From an uncultured Persicobacter sp. (lineage in GTDB: Bacteria; Bacteroidota; Bacteroidia; Cytophagales; Cyclobacteriaceae), in the NCBI GenBank assembly GCA_947498325.1, contig CANMKE010000008.1, positions 62,001-126,000 on the forward strand: a stretch of DNA of 64,000 bases. The letters are read 5' to 3'. The notes beneath the pieces were generated by a model, which searched no databases, had not been told where the DNA came from, and saw only the letters and a list, made by a program, of their open reading frames with translations. A program made the position numbers and the translations under genes. Shown here piece after piece: positions 27,822 to 39,000 of this stretch (its first letter is position 1; every line of letters starts with the position of its first letter).

Positions 27822-28838
27822 TTATTGGCAATTCACCAAATACTTCATCCCATTAGGATTGTTATCAATAATCTCAAAAAGAGATTGGATCTCCTCCAAA
27901 GGTTTCACTTCGGTAGTCAAAGCGTCAAAAGGAATTTTACCGGCCGTAGCCAACTCAATCGCTTTTTCATAATCATCTTCTTCATAAAGGCGTGCACCGA
28001 TCAATTCCAACTCCGACCAGAAGAACTTGAACAAATCAACCTGACGAGGGCCACCACCATGGATCGCCACCATCACCATGCGGCCTGTAGCGTTAAGTAC
28101 CTGTGTCATCACTTCCACTGCTGGCTGAACGCCCGCAACCTCAAACACACAATCCATCATCGCACCTTCGGTGATATTGGTGATGTGTTCAACCACATCT
28201 TTTTGGCTTGGGTTAATGGTTTGGAAACCAAATTCGTCAAGCATCTTGATTCGATTTTCATTCACTTCAGAAACCAACACCTCTGCTCCTGCTGCCTTTA
28301 AAACAAAAGCAATCAAAGTTCCAATCGGGCCACCACCCAAAACCAAACAACGTTCACCCGCTTGCACCCGTCCTTTTTTGACGTCATGACAAGCAACAGC
28401 CAATGGTTCGATAAATGCCCCAAATTTCAACGATAGAGAAGCGGGTAATTTATGCAAAGTATAAGCAGGAACAGTCCAACTTGACTGAAATGCACCCGGC
28501 GCATCAATACCAATAAATTTCAGGTTTTTACCTACATGGCGGTTGCCTTTATCAAAAGCATGAGGCTCACCGAAATGAAGCGGACGAACAACCACATGAT
28601 CGCCTACTTGGAAATCCGTAACACCTTCGCCAACTTCAGCCACCACCGCAGATGCTTCATGACCAATGGTTTGAGGAGGCTTCACTCGCGCATCCATCAC
28701 CCCATGATAAATGTGCACATCCGTACCACAAACCCCGCAATAGGCCACTGCCAAGCGTACCTCACCTGCTTTTGGAGCCACTACAGTGCCTTGCTCGATG
28801 CTGAATTTGCCCTTTTCGATATATTTAGCTGCTTTCAT
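27822..28838 (-). CDS. Zinc-type (MDR) dehydrogenase, candidate 2-keto-3-deoxy-L-galactonate 5-dehydrogenase
   Basis: A 338-residue medium-chain dehydrogenase. The catalytic zinc ligands are present: C37 in YCGVCGTD and H60/E61 in TIGHEASAVV. The nucleotide fold follows with LVLGGGPIGTLIAF. The loop near residues 85-110, which in many relatives holds four zinc-binding cysteines, contains none. It lies 11 bases downstream of a GH2 beta-galactosidase gene and upstream of the SDR gene. It fits the C5 oxidation of 2-keto-3-deoxy-L-galactonate in L-AHG catabolism, an assignment based on pathway logic and position. Sorbitol or threonine dehydrogenase-like activity is the alternative by family. Confidence 0.85.
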   Translation of the reverse strand: MKAAKYIEKGKFSIEQGTVVAPKAGEVRLAVAYCGVCGTDVHIYHGVMDARVKPPQTIGHEASAVVAEVGEGVTDFQVGDHVVVRPLHFGEPHAFDKGNRHVGKNLKFIGIDAPGAFQSSWTVPAYTLHKLPASLSLKFGAFIEPLAVACHDVKKGRVQAGERCLVLGGGPIGTLIAFVLKAAGAEVLVSEVNENRIKMLDEFGFQTINPSQKDVVEHITNITEGAMMDCVFEVAGVQPAVEVMTQVLNATGRMVMVAIHGGGPRQVDLFKFFWSELELIGARLYEEDDYEKAIELATAGKIPFDALTTEVKPLEEIQSLFEIIDNNPNGMKYLVNCQ

Positions 28839-28849
28839 AATATATTAAA

Positions 28850-31345
28850 TCAAAGATTGAAAAAATGCTTCTCTATGCCTTCAGCGGTGATACTTATTGA
28901 TTTTTCATCACTATCTGCTGTTTTGCGAAAGACCAGCAAGGCTTTGCCGTTGTGCGTCTTTACCTGATTAGACTGATAAGGCTGCGTGCTTCTTGCCCAT
29001 CCATTATCCAAACCAAAAATCTCCAGTCCTTTTCCTGCTTCCACCTTTAGTGTGCTTTCAGTCTCATAGACTTCATGACCTGCCTGATCGACAAGCTGCA
29101 CCGTCACCGCATAAAATTCTCCCGCCTGATCCTCATAAACTTCCTGCTTAACCATCTTCACTTTTTGAGGAGCTGAAGTGGTGTATATTTCAAAAGTTTC
29201 TTGCTTCCCATGATGTGTCGCTACCGCTTTCAACCGCCCAGCCTCAAAAGGTATCGCCCATTTGAACAGTCTGTCCTGCTGATTAATCAATGCTTGCTTT
29301 CCTTTGGAAACACCATTGAGAAACAGCTCTACCTCTTCGCAATTGGAGATCAGCTCTACGACCACCAATTCTCCTTCATGATAATTCCAATGATGCTGTA
29401 CTTGATGCCATTCCCAAAGTGCTGTTTTCCATCCATCTTTTTTCTTCTCTACCACCTGTCCCGATTCATCCAATTGGTAGATCGATTGCTCCAACGCTTG
29501 CGTACTCATATAAACCATCGGGTGGTCTGTCCACAAGGACTGCATCATATAATATGAGGGCTTCTCAAATCCAGCCAGGTTCAACATACCTGAAGGCGTC
29601 GCTTTCTGTGGCCATCGATTATTGCTTTCGCCAAGGTAGTCAATACCTGTCCATAAGAATGTACCAGCGACAAATGGTCTTTCCATAATGGCCTTCCACT
29701 CATGCCATTGGGCAAGATTTTCTGTTCCCATCAGGGGTTTATTTGGATAATTTTTATGTCCGTAATCATACATTACACGACGATAAGAAAAACCGACAAT
29801 GTCCAATGCATCCGCATAACCTGCCTCGTAAGATGCTGAAGGCAAAATACAGTTGGCAATCACGGGTCGGGTGGTATCAATGGCTTTAGTCCAGCGAGCC
29901 AACTTTTGAGCCGTTTCACCAATATCATATTTACCTTTAGGCAAGCTGTGAAGCTTATCTTGAATTTCATCAATCGAATAAGGAGGCTGCGACCAAAAAT
30001 AATTCCCTGACCAATCGGCATTAAAAAATCCTGTTGCCTGTGCCATACGTGGGTAGGTCCATTCAATCTCGTTACCGATTGACCACTGTATAATACAAGG
30101 ATGATTTAAATCGCGATACATCAGCGCCTCCAAGTCCTTTTTTGCCCATTCCTGAAAATGTTCTGTATAACCTCGGGTAATATCATCTACCGATTGTTCA
30201 TTCATGTTCAATCGCTTATCTTTAGGATTATCCCATTCATCAAAGAATTCCTCCTGCACCAAAAGCCCCATTTCATCACATAACTCTAAAAATTCCTTCG
30301 AGGCTGGATTATGCGAAATACGAATAGCATTACATCCCCCATCAATTAAGGTTTGTAATCTTGAGCGCCAAGCACCCTTAGGCACCGCTGCCCCAAACAA
30401 GCCCCCGTCATGGTGTAAGCAAACCCCTTTGATCTTATGCCCAGTGCCATTAATGGAGAAACCTGTTTGTGCATCAAATTTGAAAGTACGAATACCAAAG
30501 CGGCTGCTATGCTCCCCGATGGTTTTGCCATCTTGGATGATCTGCTGTTTAACCGTATAAAGATTTCCTTTGTGAATATCCCATAATACTGGTGAATCAA
30601 TGCTCATACCCAACTTCACAATCGCAGTAGAACGTGCTTTAATTTCTTGTGATTGCTGGCGCTTTAATACCTCCTTGCCTGAAGGATCAAACACCTGCGT
30701 TACCAATTCAAAGTTTTGCTTTCGAGCCTCATCATTGTTAAGCTTGACTTCCATATTCACCAGTGCCTCCTGCTGACTAACCTTAGGTGTAGTAATGAAA
30801 GTCGGATTCAATGGAAAGTGCAATTTATTGGCCACATAAAGATTCACCTGACGATAGATACCTGAGCCTGTGTACCATCGGCTGTCCGCATAACGGCTTC
30901 GATCCACCTGTACCAAAATCTCATTTTGACCTTTTCGAACATCACTACTGATATCAAAAGTAAAGGGGGAATAGCCATAAGGGTGAAAGCCTAATTTCTT
31001 GCCATTCAAATACACGGTGGCATTATTATAAACACCATCAAAATTCAAATAAACCCGGGCTCCTTTGGTTTCCGTTAATTCAAATTGTTTTTTGTACCAA
31101 CCAATCCCTCCCAAGAGGTAGCCCGTACATCCTTCACCATTTATCGAGTCAAAGGCAAACTCCCTACTCCAGTCGTGAGGAACCTGCACAGTCCGCCAAT
31201 TTGCAGACGATGTAGGTTGATGGTTTAATTGCTCCACCTGCACGAAATCCCAAGCACCATTTAAAGATTGATACCCGGTCTTTGTTTGTGCCAAAAGTAA
31301 ATGGGGCAATAGTAAATACAGCAAAAAAAGTTTTCTGAAAATCAT
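28850..31345 (-). CDS. GH2 beta-galactosidase, exported
   Basis: An 831-residue LacZ-type family 2 enzyme with a signal peptide. The ATG at 31345 ([20 protein letters not shown]) is chosen; the longer frame would bury this signal. Domains: sugar-binding (about 25-175), Ig-like (about 185-290), TIM barrel (about 290-590), and two further beta-domains to the end. The acid/base is E426 in WSIGNEIEW and the nucleophile E542 in [10 protein letters not shown]. It should cut terminal beta-galactose from agaro-oligosaccharides, making substrate for GH117 or finishing its products. It is the first gene of a - strand series reaching to 18111, with a promoter motif about 240 bases upstream. Confidence 0.9.
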   Translation of the reverse strand: MIFRKLFLLYLLLPHLLLAQTKTGYQSLNGAWDFVQVEQLNHQPTSSANWRTVQVPHDWSREFAFDSINGEGCTGYLLGGIGWYKKQFELTETKGARVYLNFDGVYNNATVYLNGKKLGFHPYGYSPFTFDISSDVRKGQNEILVQVDRSRYADSRWYTGSGIYRQVNLYVANKLHFPLNPTFITTPKVSQQEALVNMEVKLNNDEARKQNFELVTQVFDPSGKEVLKRQQSQEIKARSTAIVKLGMSIDSPVLWDIHKGNLYTVKQQIIQDGKTIGEHSSRFGIRTFKFDAQTGFSINGTGHKIKGVCLHHDGGLFGAAVPKGAWRSRLQTLIDGGCNAIRISHNPASKEFLELCDEMGLLVQEEFFDEWDNPKDKRLNMNEQSVDDITRGYTEHFQEWAKKDLEALMYRDLNHPCIIQWSIGNEIEWTYPRMAQATGFFNADWSGNYFWSQPPYSIDEIQDKLHSLPKGKYDIGETAQKLARWTKAIDTTRPVIANCILPSASYEAGYADALDIVGFSYRRVMYDYGHKNYPNKPLMGTENLAQWHEWKAIMERPFVAGTFLWTGIDYLGESNNRWPQKATPSGMLNLAGFEKPSYYMMQSLWTDHPMVYMSTQALEQSIYQLDESGQVVEKKKDGWKTALWEWHQVQHHWNYHEGELVVVELISNCEEVELFLNGVSKGKQALINQQDRLFKWAIPFEAGRLKAVATHHGKQETFEIYTTSAPQKVKMVKQEVYEDQAGEFYAVTVQLVDQAGHEVYETESTLKVEAGKGLEIFGLDNGWARSTQPYQSNQVKTHNGKALLVFRKTADSDEKSISITAEGIEKHFFNL

Positions 31346-31585
31346 ATTTGTATTGTTCAACACATCATGCTCATTAGGTAAAATATTTATGAAAAAAAAT
31401 GTCATAATGATTTCTAGTTTCACACCTTACTTCATCAAGTCACTCTTATTCATTTCATCTGTGTGCTAAAAATTCAATCAATCCTCAATTCACCAATAAA
31501 AGAGAATACAGTACACTTAAATAAAACTACCCTATGAATAAATTGATTTATAAAAAATTAATGACCACCTCTTTGTGGTATAGGA

Positions 31586-31617
31586 CAAATGTATTCTGAA
31601 TCACGCTGCAGCCCAAA
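31586..31617 (-). promoter_or_regulatory. Bacteroidota-type promoter for the GH2/L-AHG gene series
   Basis: On the - strand TTTG (31614-31617) is followed after 20 bases by TACATTTG (31586-31593), matching the Bacteroidota primary sigma consensus TTTG-N19-21-TAnnTTTG. Transcription would begin a few bases past 31586, leaving a leader of about 235 bases before the GH2 start at 31345. Confidence 0.6.
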
Positions 31618-32626
31618 AAATTCACCTAAACTAAAACTATACAAGCACTCATATAAATATGACATTTGTCTAACGACAGATTAAGGTTCATCAAAAGAAA
31701 ATATACCTCGAAACCCACCTATAATCAAGTATTAGTCATTAAAAAATTACTGTACAAAAAAACTTTCAACCAGCTAAAAAACACCAACTTACACCAGAAC
31801 ACAACAAACAAAACTACTGTCTATTTCAGTAAAATAGAACCTTAACCAACTGCATTGTTCATTTAAATAAATAGTAAAAAACAACTGAACACCCTCTTTT
31901 ATAAGGCTCATGCATTTTAGATGCAAGGAATTTGCTCTGGGTTTTTTAGTAATTTTATCCTAATATCTAACACCTAAAAAGTATGATTTAATCTGAATAA
32001 TCCCTTATATATTTTATCAGTAACCCCGAATCGCATCTGCTGCTGTATATGTCATGAAGGTGATAATTTCAACTATTCAACTGATAACACATAATTTGAC
32101 GTCGAACAATCATCAATAAAGCTAACAATTTTCCATGATTGTTATATTTATTTAAAACTAAATTTGAAAATATTCTAATGTGAAATAGGTGTATTTTTTC
32201 AATGATTGATATAGGTGGGGTCTTTTTATCAAATAGTATCAGATCAATTTTATTCCAAACGTAGCATTTAAAAGGATCATAATTTTTAGGATTTATTGTG
32301 GTTTGAACTTATTATCACAATTGTACATGCATAAATAATTTACACCTTAAGCTATGAAGACTATATTGAAAGCAAATATTAAATCAACAATCACATTAAG
32401 ATAATCTATCGACAAACCACTTTAGCCTTCTAAATTCACACTCGACAAATAGTAAGTGGATCGCCTTAATGATCAGACTATAAATTCGTATCAAGCCGCA
32501 TCGGCCCCTACAAATAGGCTATCATTTTGTCCCTTAAGTTGCATGAAACGCCCTTACGTCAATAGAGATACGTTTTAGATAAGCATCATTATAAATTTTC
32601 GACAGTCTGCACAATGACCAGTAAAG

Positions 32627-32669
32627 AAAAAGGCTCTTGAGGCATGCCGAAACATCCCCAAGAGCCTTT
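32627..32669 (-). terminator. Terminator of the SusC-SusD-lipoprotein operon
   Basis: Eleven-base stem AAAGGCTCTTG (32629-32639) / CAAGAGCCTTT (32659-32669), T-rich on the - strand beyond it. It lies 30 bases past the stop of the surface glycan-binding protein gene. Confidence 0.85.
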
Positions 32670-32699
32670 ATGAGCTTTAAAAATTATATTTTATGCTTA

Positions 32700-34316
32700 T
32701 TATGGACGTGTATTCACCTCAAATGCGGTCAAATCATCCATATAGAATTCTAATTCCTCATTGGCGCTTCCATTAACCCCACGGATCAAATAGGAAACCT
32801 CACCAGTGCTGAAGCTATGGAAAGTTACCTTGGCATAGAACCACTCGTTCAGCGGTGCATCAGCTCCAATATCATATCTCGATACCCCCCAGTCAATATT
32901 CGGATTCATGAAGAACATCACATTAGACGCCTCAGCTCCTGTTGCAGTAGGATTCTTGATGATTTTGAGCCACAAACCAAGCTCATAAGTTTTTCCCTCT
33001 TCCACTTTGAAAGTATATTCATTCACTTCCGTAGCAGATTTATGATTAACAATCATTCCACCACCTGGATTAATCACTACATGAGCCGACTTGGTGCCCG
33101 TTGCAAAGTCATCTCCAGTGACATTCAACGTATAGGCATCCCAAGGAGCACCCCAACCGTCATACAACCAAGCTTCATTACCATACTGCTCAAAACTGTA
33201 ATCTACTTTTGAAGATTTCAGCATATTGTCCTTCGGAAGGAAAGTCAATGGCTTACTCTTGAAACTATCGATCAGTTTTCCATCCGTACTTTTCAGGCTT
33301 CCCTCAATAGGTGCCTCGCCATTGTAAGCATAAGTAATGAAGATTTGATCATCCTCATAGATCATCGTGTTGGCAAGGGTGATATAAACCAAGTTAGAAG
33401 CATTTTGATCCACTTCAATAGAAGCCACCGTACCATCCAACAATCCCCAAGACTTATCAAAGGCTTCCACAAGGAATTCAGAAGGGCGAATCGTGGCTGG
33501 ATCAATTTCACGAGAGTAATCCAATGTAATTTTACCGTCTTTATAATACACCCCACTCAACAATACTGGATCGGTAGAAGGAACCACATTGATCAAGTTT
33601 TTGAAGGCCAAAGAATCCAATCCTGCCGGACGACGACGCGAACCTAATATCTGAAGGTCATACTCTCCAACACGCTTATACTGAATTTCAGTGACCTCTG
33701 CATCCCCCGCATTAATCGCACCTTCATCATAATCCACCTGCTCTGGGTCTCCGCCCTCAGCGGTGAAATTAATCAATGCAGGCTCACCATCCATCATCAA
33801 ACGATAACGTACACGACGACCGGCCATTATTTCGTTCATCGCATCGTCTTTCAATACCAAAGTACTGATTACATTCCCCTCAAGATCCAAGTAATCAGCC
33901 TCTAAAGAAAGTTCGATAGGGTCTAACACACGCACCTGAAAGGTATTACTTAATTGATTGGTACCCTGTAATTCTTCGCCCACATAGACATCAGAATCAA
34001 AGGTTTGGGTTAATTTCACATCATAAGTCCCCGACTTAGTGAAAGTTGCCCACATCACATCTGAATTGGTTTTTGTCGAACTCGAATCCTCATCCAAGAA
34101 AGCCGCCCCTTGAGGCACTGACCACTCTCTTGAATTGACCCCGCGAGACAAATCCACCATGGAAATATGATTATTCACCTCGATTCTGTTCCCATACGCT
34201 TGCTCAGATGAATTGACCAAAAAGTGCGAGGTGACCGGCCCGTCAGTTTCCTCTTGACAGCCGGAACATATCCCGGCGATCAACACGATAAAAAATAACT
34301 TATTTAAAACTTTCAT
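32700..34316 (-). CDS. Surface glycan-binding lipoprotein (SusE/SGBP-like)
   Basis: A 538-residue outer-membrane lipoprotein. The start at 34316 gives MKVLNKLFFIVLIAGICSGC with a lipobox cysteine at 20; the long frame upstream overlaps SusD and is discarded. Visible parts are a PKD/Ig-like region (about 30-180), a middle region with a SwmB-like strand pattern (YKDGKITLDYSREID near 285), and a C-terminal carbohydrate-binding-like jelly roll (about 370-535; YTFKVEEGKTYELGLWLKI, FYMDDLTAFEV). It is the third gene after SusC and SusD with a 19-base gap, the usual place for a protein that holds polysaccharide at the cell surface. Agar or agaro-oligosaccharide is the expected ligand from the locus content. 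Confidence 0.88.
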   Translation of the reverse strand: MKVLNKLFFIVLIAGICSGCQEETDGPVTSHFLVNSSEQAYGNRIEVNNHISMVDLSRGVNSREWSVPQGAAFLDEDSSSTKTNSDVMWATFTKSGTYDVKLTQTFDSDVYVGEELQGTNQLSNTFQVRVLDPIELSLEADYLDLEGNVISTLVLKDDAMNEIMAGRRVRYRLMMDGEPALINFTAEGGDPEQVDYDEGAINAGDAEVTEIQYKRVGEYDLQILGSRRRPAGLDSLAFKNLINVVPSTDPVLLSGVYYKDGKITLDYSREIDPATIRPSEFLVEAFDKSWGLLDGTVASIEVDQNASNLVYITLANTMIYEDDQIFITYAYNGEAPIEGSLKSTDGKLIDSFKSKPLTFLPKDNMLKSSKVDYSFEQYGNEAWLYDGWGAPWDAYTLNVTGDDFATGTKSAHVVINPGGGMIVNHKSATEVNEYTFKVEEGKTYELGLWLKIIKNPTATGAEASNVMFFMNPNIDWGVSRYDIGADAPLNEWFYAKVTFHSFSTGEVSYLIRGVNGSANEELEFYMDDLTAFEVNTRP

Positions 34317-34335
34317 TTGTATTCCAATTAAAAAA

Positions 34336-36081
34336 TTAAAGGCCTTGATTAATCTGCTTTTCGTCGGTAGGAATAGGGAAATAGATATCCATATCACTGT
34401 TAAGGGCATTGGTATAATCATCACGGTAACGCTCACGAATATACATTGGTGGTTGACCCTGAACAGAAATGTTTCCATCCGCATCTTCCAATTGTGCACG
34501 ACGACCAGCATCATCCATTTGATGCGATTCGAAAACCTCTTTGGTAATGCCCCAACGCTTCAGGTCATACCAACGGTGTCCCTCAAAACACAACTCCAAC
34601 GGCCGCTCGACCATACGCAGGTGACGCATCACTGACTCAGCAGTCGGTGCGACCAATGGGCGAACACGCTGATCCTCTGGCAAAGCTTGCATACTGATGT
34701 CAAAGCGAGGGAATTGCCCCTGATTGCCTGACATATAGTCTTCCAAAGTAACAACTCCAGCACGCTTACGCACCATATCAATGTATTTAATTGCTTCGTT
34801 CACATCCCCATCCGTCTCCAATACAGCTTCCGCATACATCAAATACACATCCGCCAAACGAATCAATCGGAAATTTATCCCTGATCGTTTTTGTGGGTCT
34901 TCCGCATCACGACCTAAATACCAATTGGTGAATTTCTTCACATAAGCACTTTGTCCAAAGCCCCAACCATTCTCAATAGCTAATTTACTGTCCTCCAACT
35001 TGTAATATGGCCCTTCAAAGTTCATTGGAGCAATTGAGGCATTCATACGTGCAGACTCTGACTGGTTCGCACTGTTGATTGGATTGCGAGTATCGACCTC
35101 ATCATAAATCATCAGCTCATGCAAATAATAAGAAGGCAATACCACGTTATAACCACCAAAATTCAATCCTGCGATCTGATGCGCCATATCTGTTGCCTCA
35201 GAACCAGGAACATATTGATTTCCATCATCCTGCTGCCCATCAGTACCAGGCTTCAATGCATCCGAGAAAGTCACCTCAAAAATAGACTCCGAATTGTATT
35301 CATTCTCTTCTGAAAAGTTATCTCTGATCAAATCTGTCAAAGCATAAACACCACTGTCGATAACCTCTTTGAAATAAGTCTTCGCTGAGGCAAAATCCTT
35401 ATTATAAAGTGCCACTTTACCTAACATTGCTGTTGCTGCCCCCGAAGTAATACGCCCGATATCGCTTGAAGCTGTCCACTGCTGAGGCAAATTGTCCTTG
35501 GCCATTTGAAAGTCCGGAATAATGACCTCATTATAGAGCTTATTCAAGTCTTTGATGAATGGTGAATTCATTTCGTCAATGGATTTTGGCGTTGTCAATC
35601 TGACCACCGCTCCACCATAGTTATTCACCAACACGAAATAGAAATAACCACGAAGGAAGTGTGCCTGCCCTTCGATAATACTTCTTTGTTCAGCGGTCAA
35701 ATTATGCTCTCCATTGTCCAAATTTTCCAATACCTGATTGGCACGATAAATACCAATATAAAGGTCATTCCAATTTTGACGCACGAAGCTGTGAGAATCA
35801 AAAAAGTAGAATTTAGTGAAATCAAACCATGGCACGTACCAGTCTTCTGTCCCTCCAAGGTCCCCTAAAACCATCATTTGTGAATACGCTCCATTGGCCA
35901 CGGTACCAAACTGCAAAGAACCATAAACGGTTGCCAAAGCTTTCTGAAAATCTGCATCCGTTTTCCAAAAGTTATCAGGCGTAATACTGTTGGGATTATC
36001 TCTGCTCAAAAAGGCATCCTCACAACTGCTAAAAGCCAACGGTAATATAAAAAGGAGAAATATTAATCTTAATTTCTTCAT
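34336..36081 (-). CDS. SusD-like outer-membrane glycan-binding lipoprotein
   Basis: A 581-residue RagB/SusD protein. The signal MKKLRLIFLLFILPLAFSSC ends in a lipobox cysteine. TPR-like helices follow (SIIEGQAHFLRGYFYFVLVNNYGGAV near 130, IKYIDMVRKRAGV near 430, CFEGHRWYDLKRWG near 500), and the C-terminus ends PIPTDEKQINQGL as is usual. It lies 13 bases downstream of SusC. With SusC it forms the lid of a TonB-dependent importer. Position within the agar genes suggests agaro-oligosaccharide uptake. Confidence 0.95.
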   Translation of the reverse strand: MKKLRLIFLLFILPLAFSSCEDAFLSRDNPNSITPDNFWKTDADFQKALATVYGSLQFGTVANGAYSQMMVLGDLGGTEDWYVPWFDFTKFYFFDSHSFVRQNWNDLYIGIYRANQVLENLDNGEHNLTAEQRSIIEGQAHFLRGYFYFVLVNNYGGAVVRLTTPKSIDEMNSPFIKDLNKLYNEVIIPDFQMAKDNLPQQWTASSDIGRITSGAATAMLGKVALYNKDFASAKTYFKEVIDSGVYALTDLIRDNFSEENEYNSESIFEVTFSDALKPGTDGQQDDGNQYVPGSEATDMAHQIAGLNFGGYNVVLPSYYLHELMIYDEVDTRNPINSANQSESARMNASIAPMNFEGPYYKLEDSKLAIENGWGFGQSAYVKKFTNWYLGRDAEDPQKRSGINFRLIRLADVYLMYAEAVLETDGDVNEAIKYIDMVRKRAGVVTLEDYMSGNQGQFPRFDISMQALPEDQRVRPLVAPTAESVMRHLRMVERPLELCFEGHRWYDLKRWGITKEVFESHQMDDAGRRAQLEDADGNISVQGQPPMYIRERYRDDYTNALNSDMDIYFPIPTDEKQINQGL

Positions 36082-36094
36082 GACTTTAAAAAAT

Positions 36095-39000
36095 TTAAAA
36101 GTTCAACTGTAAGCCCATCAAAAATTTACGGGTAATCGGGTAGTTACCCGAATCGACTCCACGAGTAAATAATCCATCACCACCAACTTCAGGGTCAAAC
36201 CCCGTGTATTTGGTAAAAGTGAAAGGGTTTTGGGTTGTTACATAGATGCGCATCGAACCGATATGGTGATTAAATGCTTTAGAAGGAATTGTGTATCCCA
36301 AAGAGATATTTCGAATTCTCAGATAAGTTCCATCCTCCAAGAAATAGTCCGAACGTGCACGAGTATTAGAATGCTCCTGACCGTTACGCGCCATTGGAAT
36401 ATCGGAGGTATTATTTTGAGGTGTCCACATATATACCTGGTCCGCATGTCTTCCCAAGCTATAAGCATGTAATTTGGCTCCGTTGTAGATGCTTGCACCT
36501 TGTGAATAGAACAACTGTGTGAAGAAGTCAAAGCGTTTATAGTTCAGGTTAATCCCCATTCCCATATCAAAATCCGCCTGGCCTGACCCCGCATACACTC
36601 GGTCATTATCATCAATCATTCCATCACCATTCTGATCCCTATACATGATATCACCCATACGGGCATTGGCCCCTTCAATACGTTCATTGTAATCATCCAA
36701 TTGTTCTTGCGTCTTGATCACCCCTTCGTTTTCTAATAGGAAGAAAGATCCAGCCTCACGACCAACAATCAAGAAAGTCGTTGGATCCACATTCGCTCCA
36801 CGTGTCAATACAGGACGCCCACCACTCACGGCAAAACCATCAATTCCGTTAAGGAAAGTTACCTTGTTTCGGTTTCTGGTGAAGGTACCTGTAAGATTCA
36901 TTTGCAAGCCATTCTCGAATTGCTTGCGGTAACCCATCTGCAATTCTATCCCCTTATTGACCATATTACCTGCATTCACCGTCAAGCTGTTGTACAAGGA
37001 ATGTGCATTGTTAGGCCATGTACCTGAAGAAGGTGGCAAAGTCTGTGGCAACAACATATCCGACTTATCATTCTCATAGTAATCAGCACTGAAGGTCAAT
37101 TTGTCCTCGAACAAGCTTAAATCAATACCGATATTTCGTGAATGAGTCGTCTCCCATTTAATATCAGGGTTGGCAAATCGGCGCTGAATCACCCCATTTA
37201 TTAAATTCTCTTTACCTTCTGGTCCAAATGGATAATCACTGCCACTCTCCAAAACCTGAATGAACGAATACGGCTGAATAGCCTGGTTACCTACCTGCGC
37301 ATAACTGGCTCTCAACTTGAAGTTGGTAATGAAACTCAATCCGGAAGCATTCTTAAAGAAATTCTCCTCACTGATATTCCAACCTACGGATCCACCTAAG
37401 AAGTTACCATAACGGTTTGATTCGCTGAAGTTGGAAGAACCATCACGGCGGAAACTGAAAGAGGCCAAATAGCGATTATCATATCCATATTGCGCACGCA
37501 ACAGTTTACCTGTCAGTGCCTGAACATGTTCAAATCCTGTTGGTAATGTTCCCTCAAGACCTGCTCCAATGGTTGGAGTAGAGTTCGCCAACAAGCCCAC
37601 CACACCAAAGTTAATCTCTTCGTAGTTGTATTGCTCCATGGAATAAACCGCCGTAAAGCCCACATTGTGCTTACCGAAAGTCTTATTATAATTCAATACA
37701 TTTTCGAGCGTCAACCCTGTATTATTAATATAATTTTTATCCAGCTTGGCATCAATATTCGATCCTGCAGTTACTAACCCTGACTCGTTGTAAACCAAGA
37801 ATTGTGGTTGGAAATAAGTACGGTCATAGGCATAGGTGTTTCTACCCAAATTAGTCGAGATTTTCAAGCCATCCATTAATTCATACTCTAAGGTCAAAGC
37901 TAAGTTCGTTTGGAATACTTCCCGCTCATCCGAGTTGTTTAACTGACGTGCCATCCATCCAAAACGCAATGCATTATCCGAAGGAACAAAAATACCATTA
38001 CCTCCAACTTTCGGTAAAGAGCTATAGGCAGGCGTCCATGGCTTTTGCGCTATCGCATACTCATAAATCCCCCAAGGTTCTTGCTCGCGGGTCTCGTTTG
38101 TGATGCCCAAAGAAGCAAAAGCACGGAATCTGTTTTGCTTGAACTCTCCATTCATACGCGTAGAGAAACGCTCAAAACCAGAGTTAATCATCACTCCGTC
38201 CTGCTTGAAATAGTTCGTCGAAACATTGAATTTCAATTGCTCTGAACCTCCAGATACGTTCAAGTTATAACTCTGCATAGCGGCATTGTTGTTCAATACA
38301 TCATCCACATAGTTATTATCGTGTTGAAGCAAATCTGGATCGAAGGTAAAATACAATGGATCATTGCCGTCCGCTTTTAAGCGTACATTATCTACATAAA
38401 GTTGGTCGTTTGTGCCCATTAGCGGTGTACCTGAGGTAATGTTTTGTACCCCACCGTAAGCCGTGAAATCCACCTTCATCTTTCCTTCTTTACCACGCTT
38501 AGTGGTAATCAAAATGACCCCTGCGGCGCCACGTGTACCATAAATCGCTGCCGCAGCACCATCCTTTAATACATCAATGCTCTCAATTTGCTCCGGTGCA
38601 ATGTTCGGATCTCGGTTAAACGGAATACCATCTACAATGTAAAGCGGACTCCCGGCATTGGTGGCTGACAACAATCCACGAATCTGTACATTGGCAGAGG
38701 CTCCAGGACGACCACTGCTTTGCTGAATGTTAACACCTGCAATCTGTCCTTGTAATGATTCACCCAAATCAGAAGTAGGTGTTTTCAAAATCTCATCCGT
38801 CTTCAAGGAAGCCACCGCTCCAGTAATCTCTTTCTTCTTTTGAACACCATAACCCACCACAATCAGTTCTTCAAGCTCTTGGACACTTGGCATCAACAAC
38901 ACATTGATGTTACGTTGGTTACCCACTCTTAACTCTTGGGTATTATAACCCACCGCCTTAATAATAAGGACTTCTTCTTGCGAGGGAACTTCAAAGGAGA

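Larger units (their letters stand above)
31346..32699. other. Long AT-rich intergenic region between the GH2 and Sus gene groups
   Basis: About 1350 bases without a convincing gene. It contains a - strand promoter candidate at 31586-31617 and the Sus operon terminator at 32627-32669. An isolated CAAACGTA (32256-32263) matches a -7 element on the - strand but has no -33 partner. The remainder holds short AT-rich stretches and I see no RNA gene, repeat array or transposon end. Confidence 0.6.
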
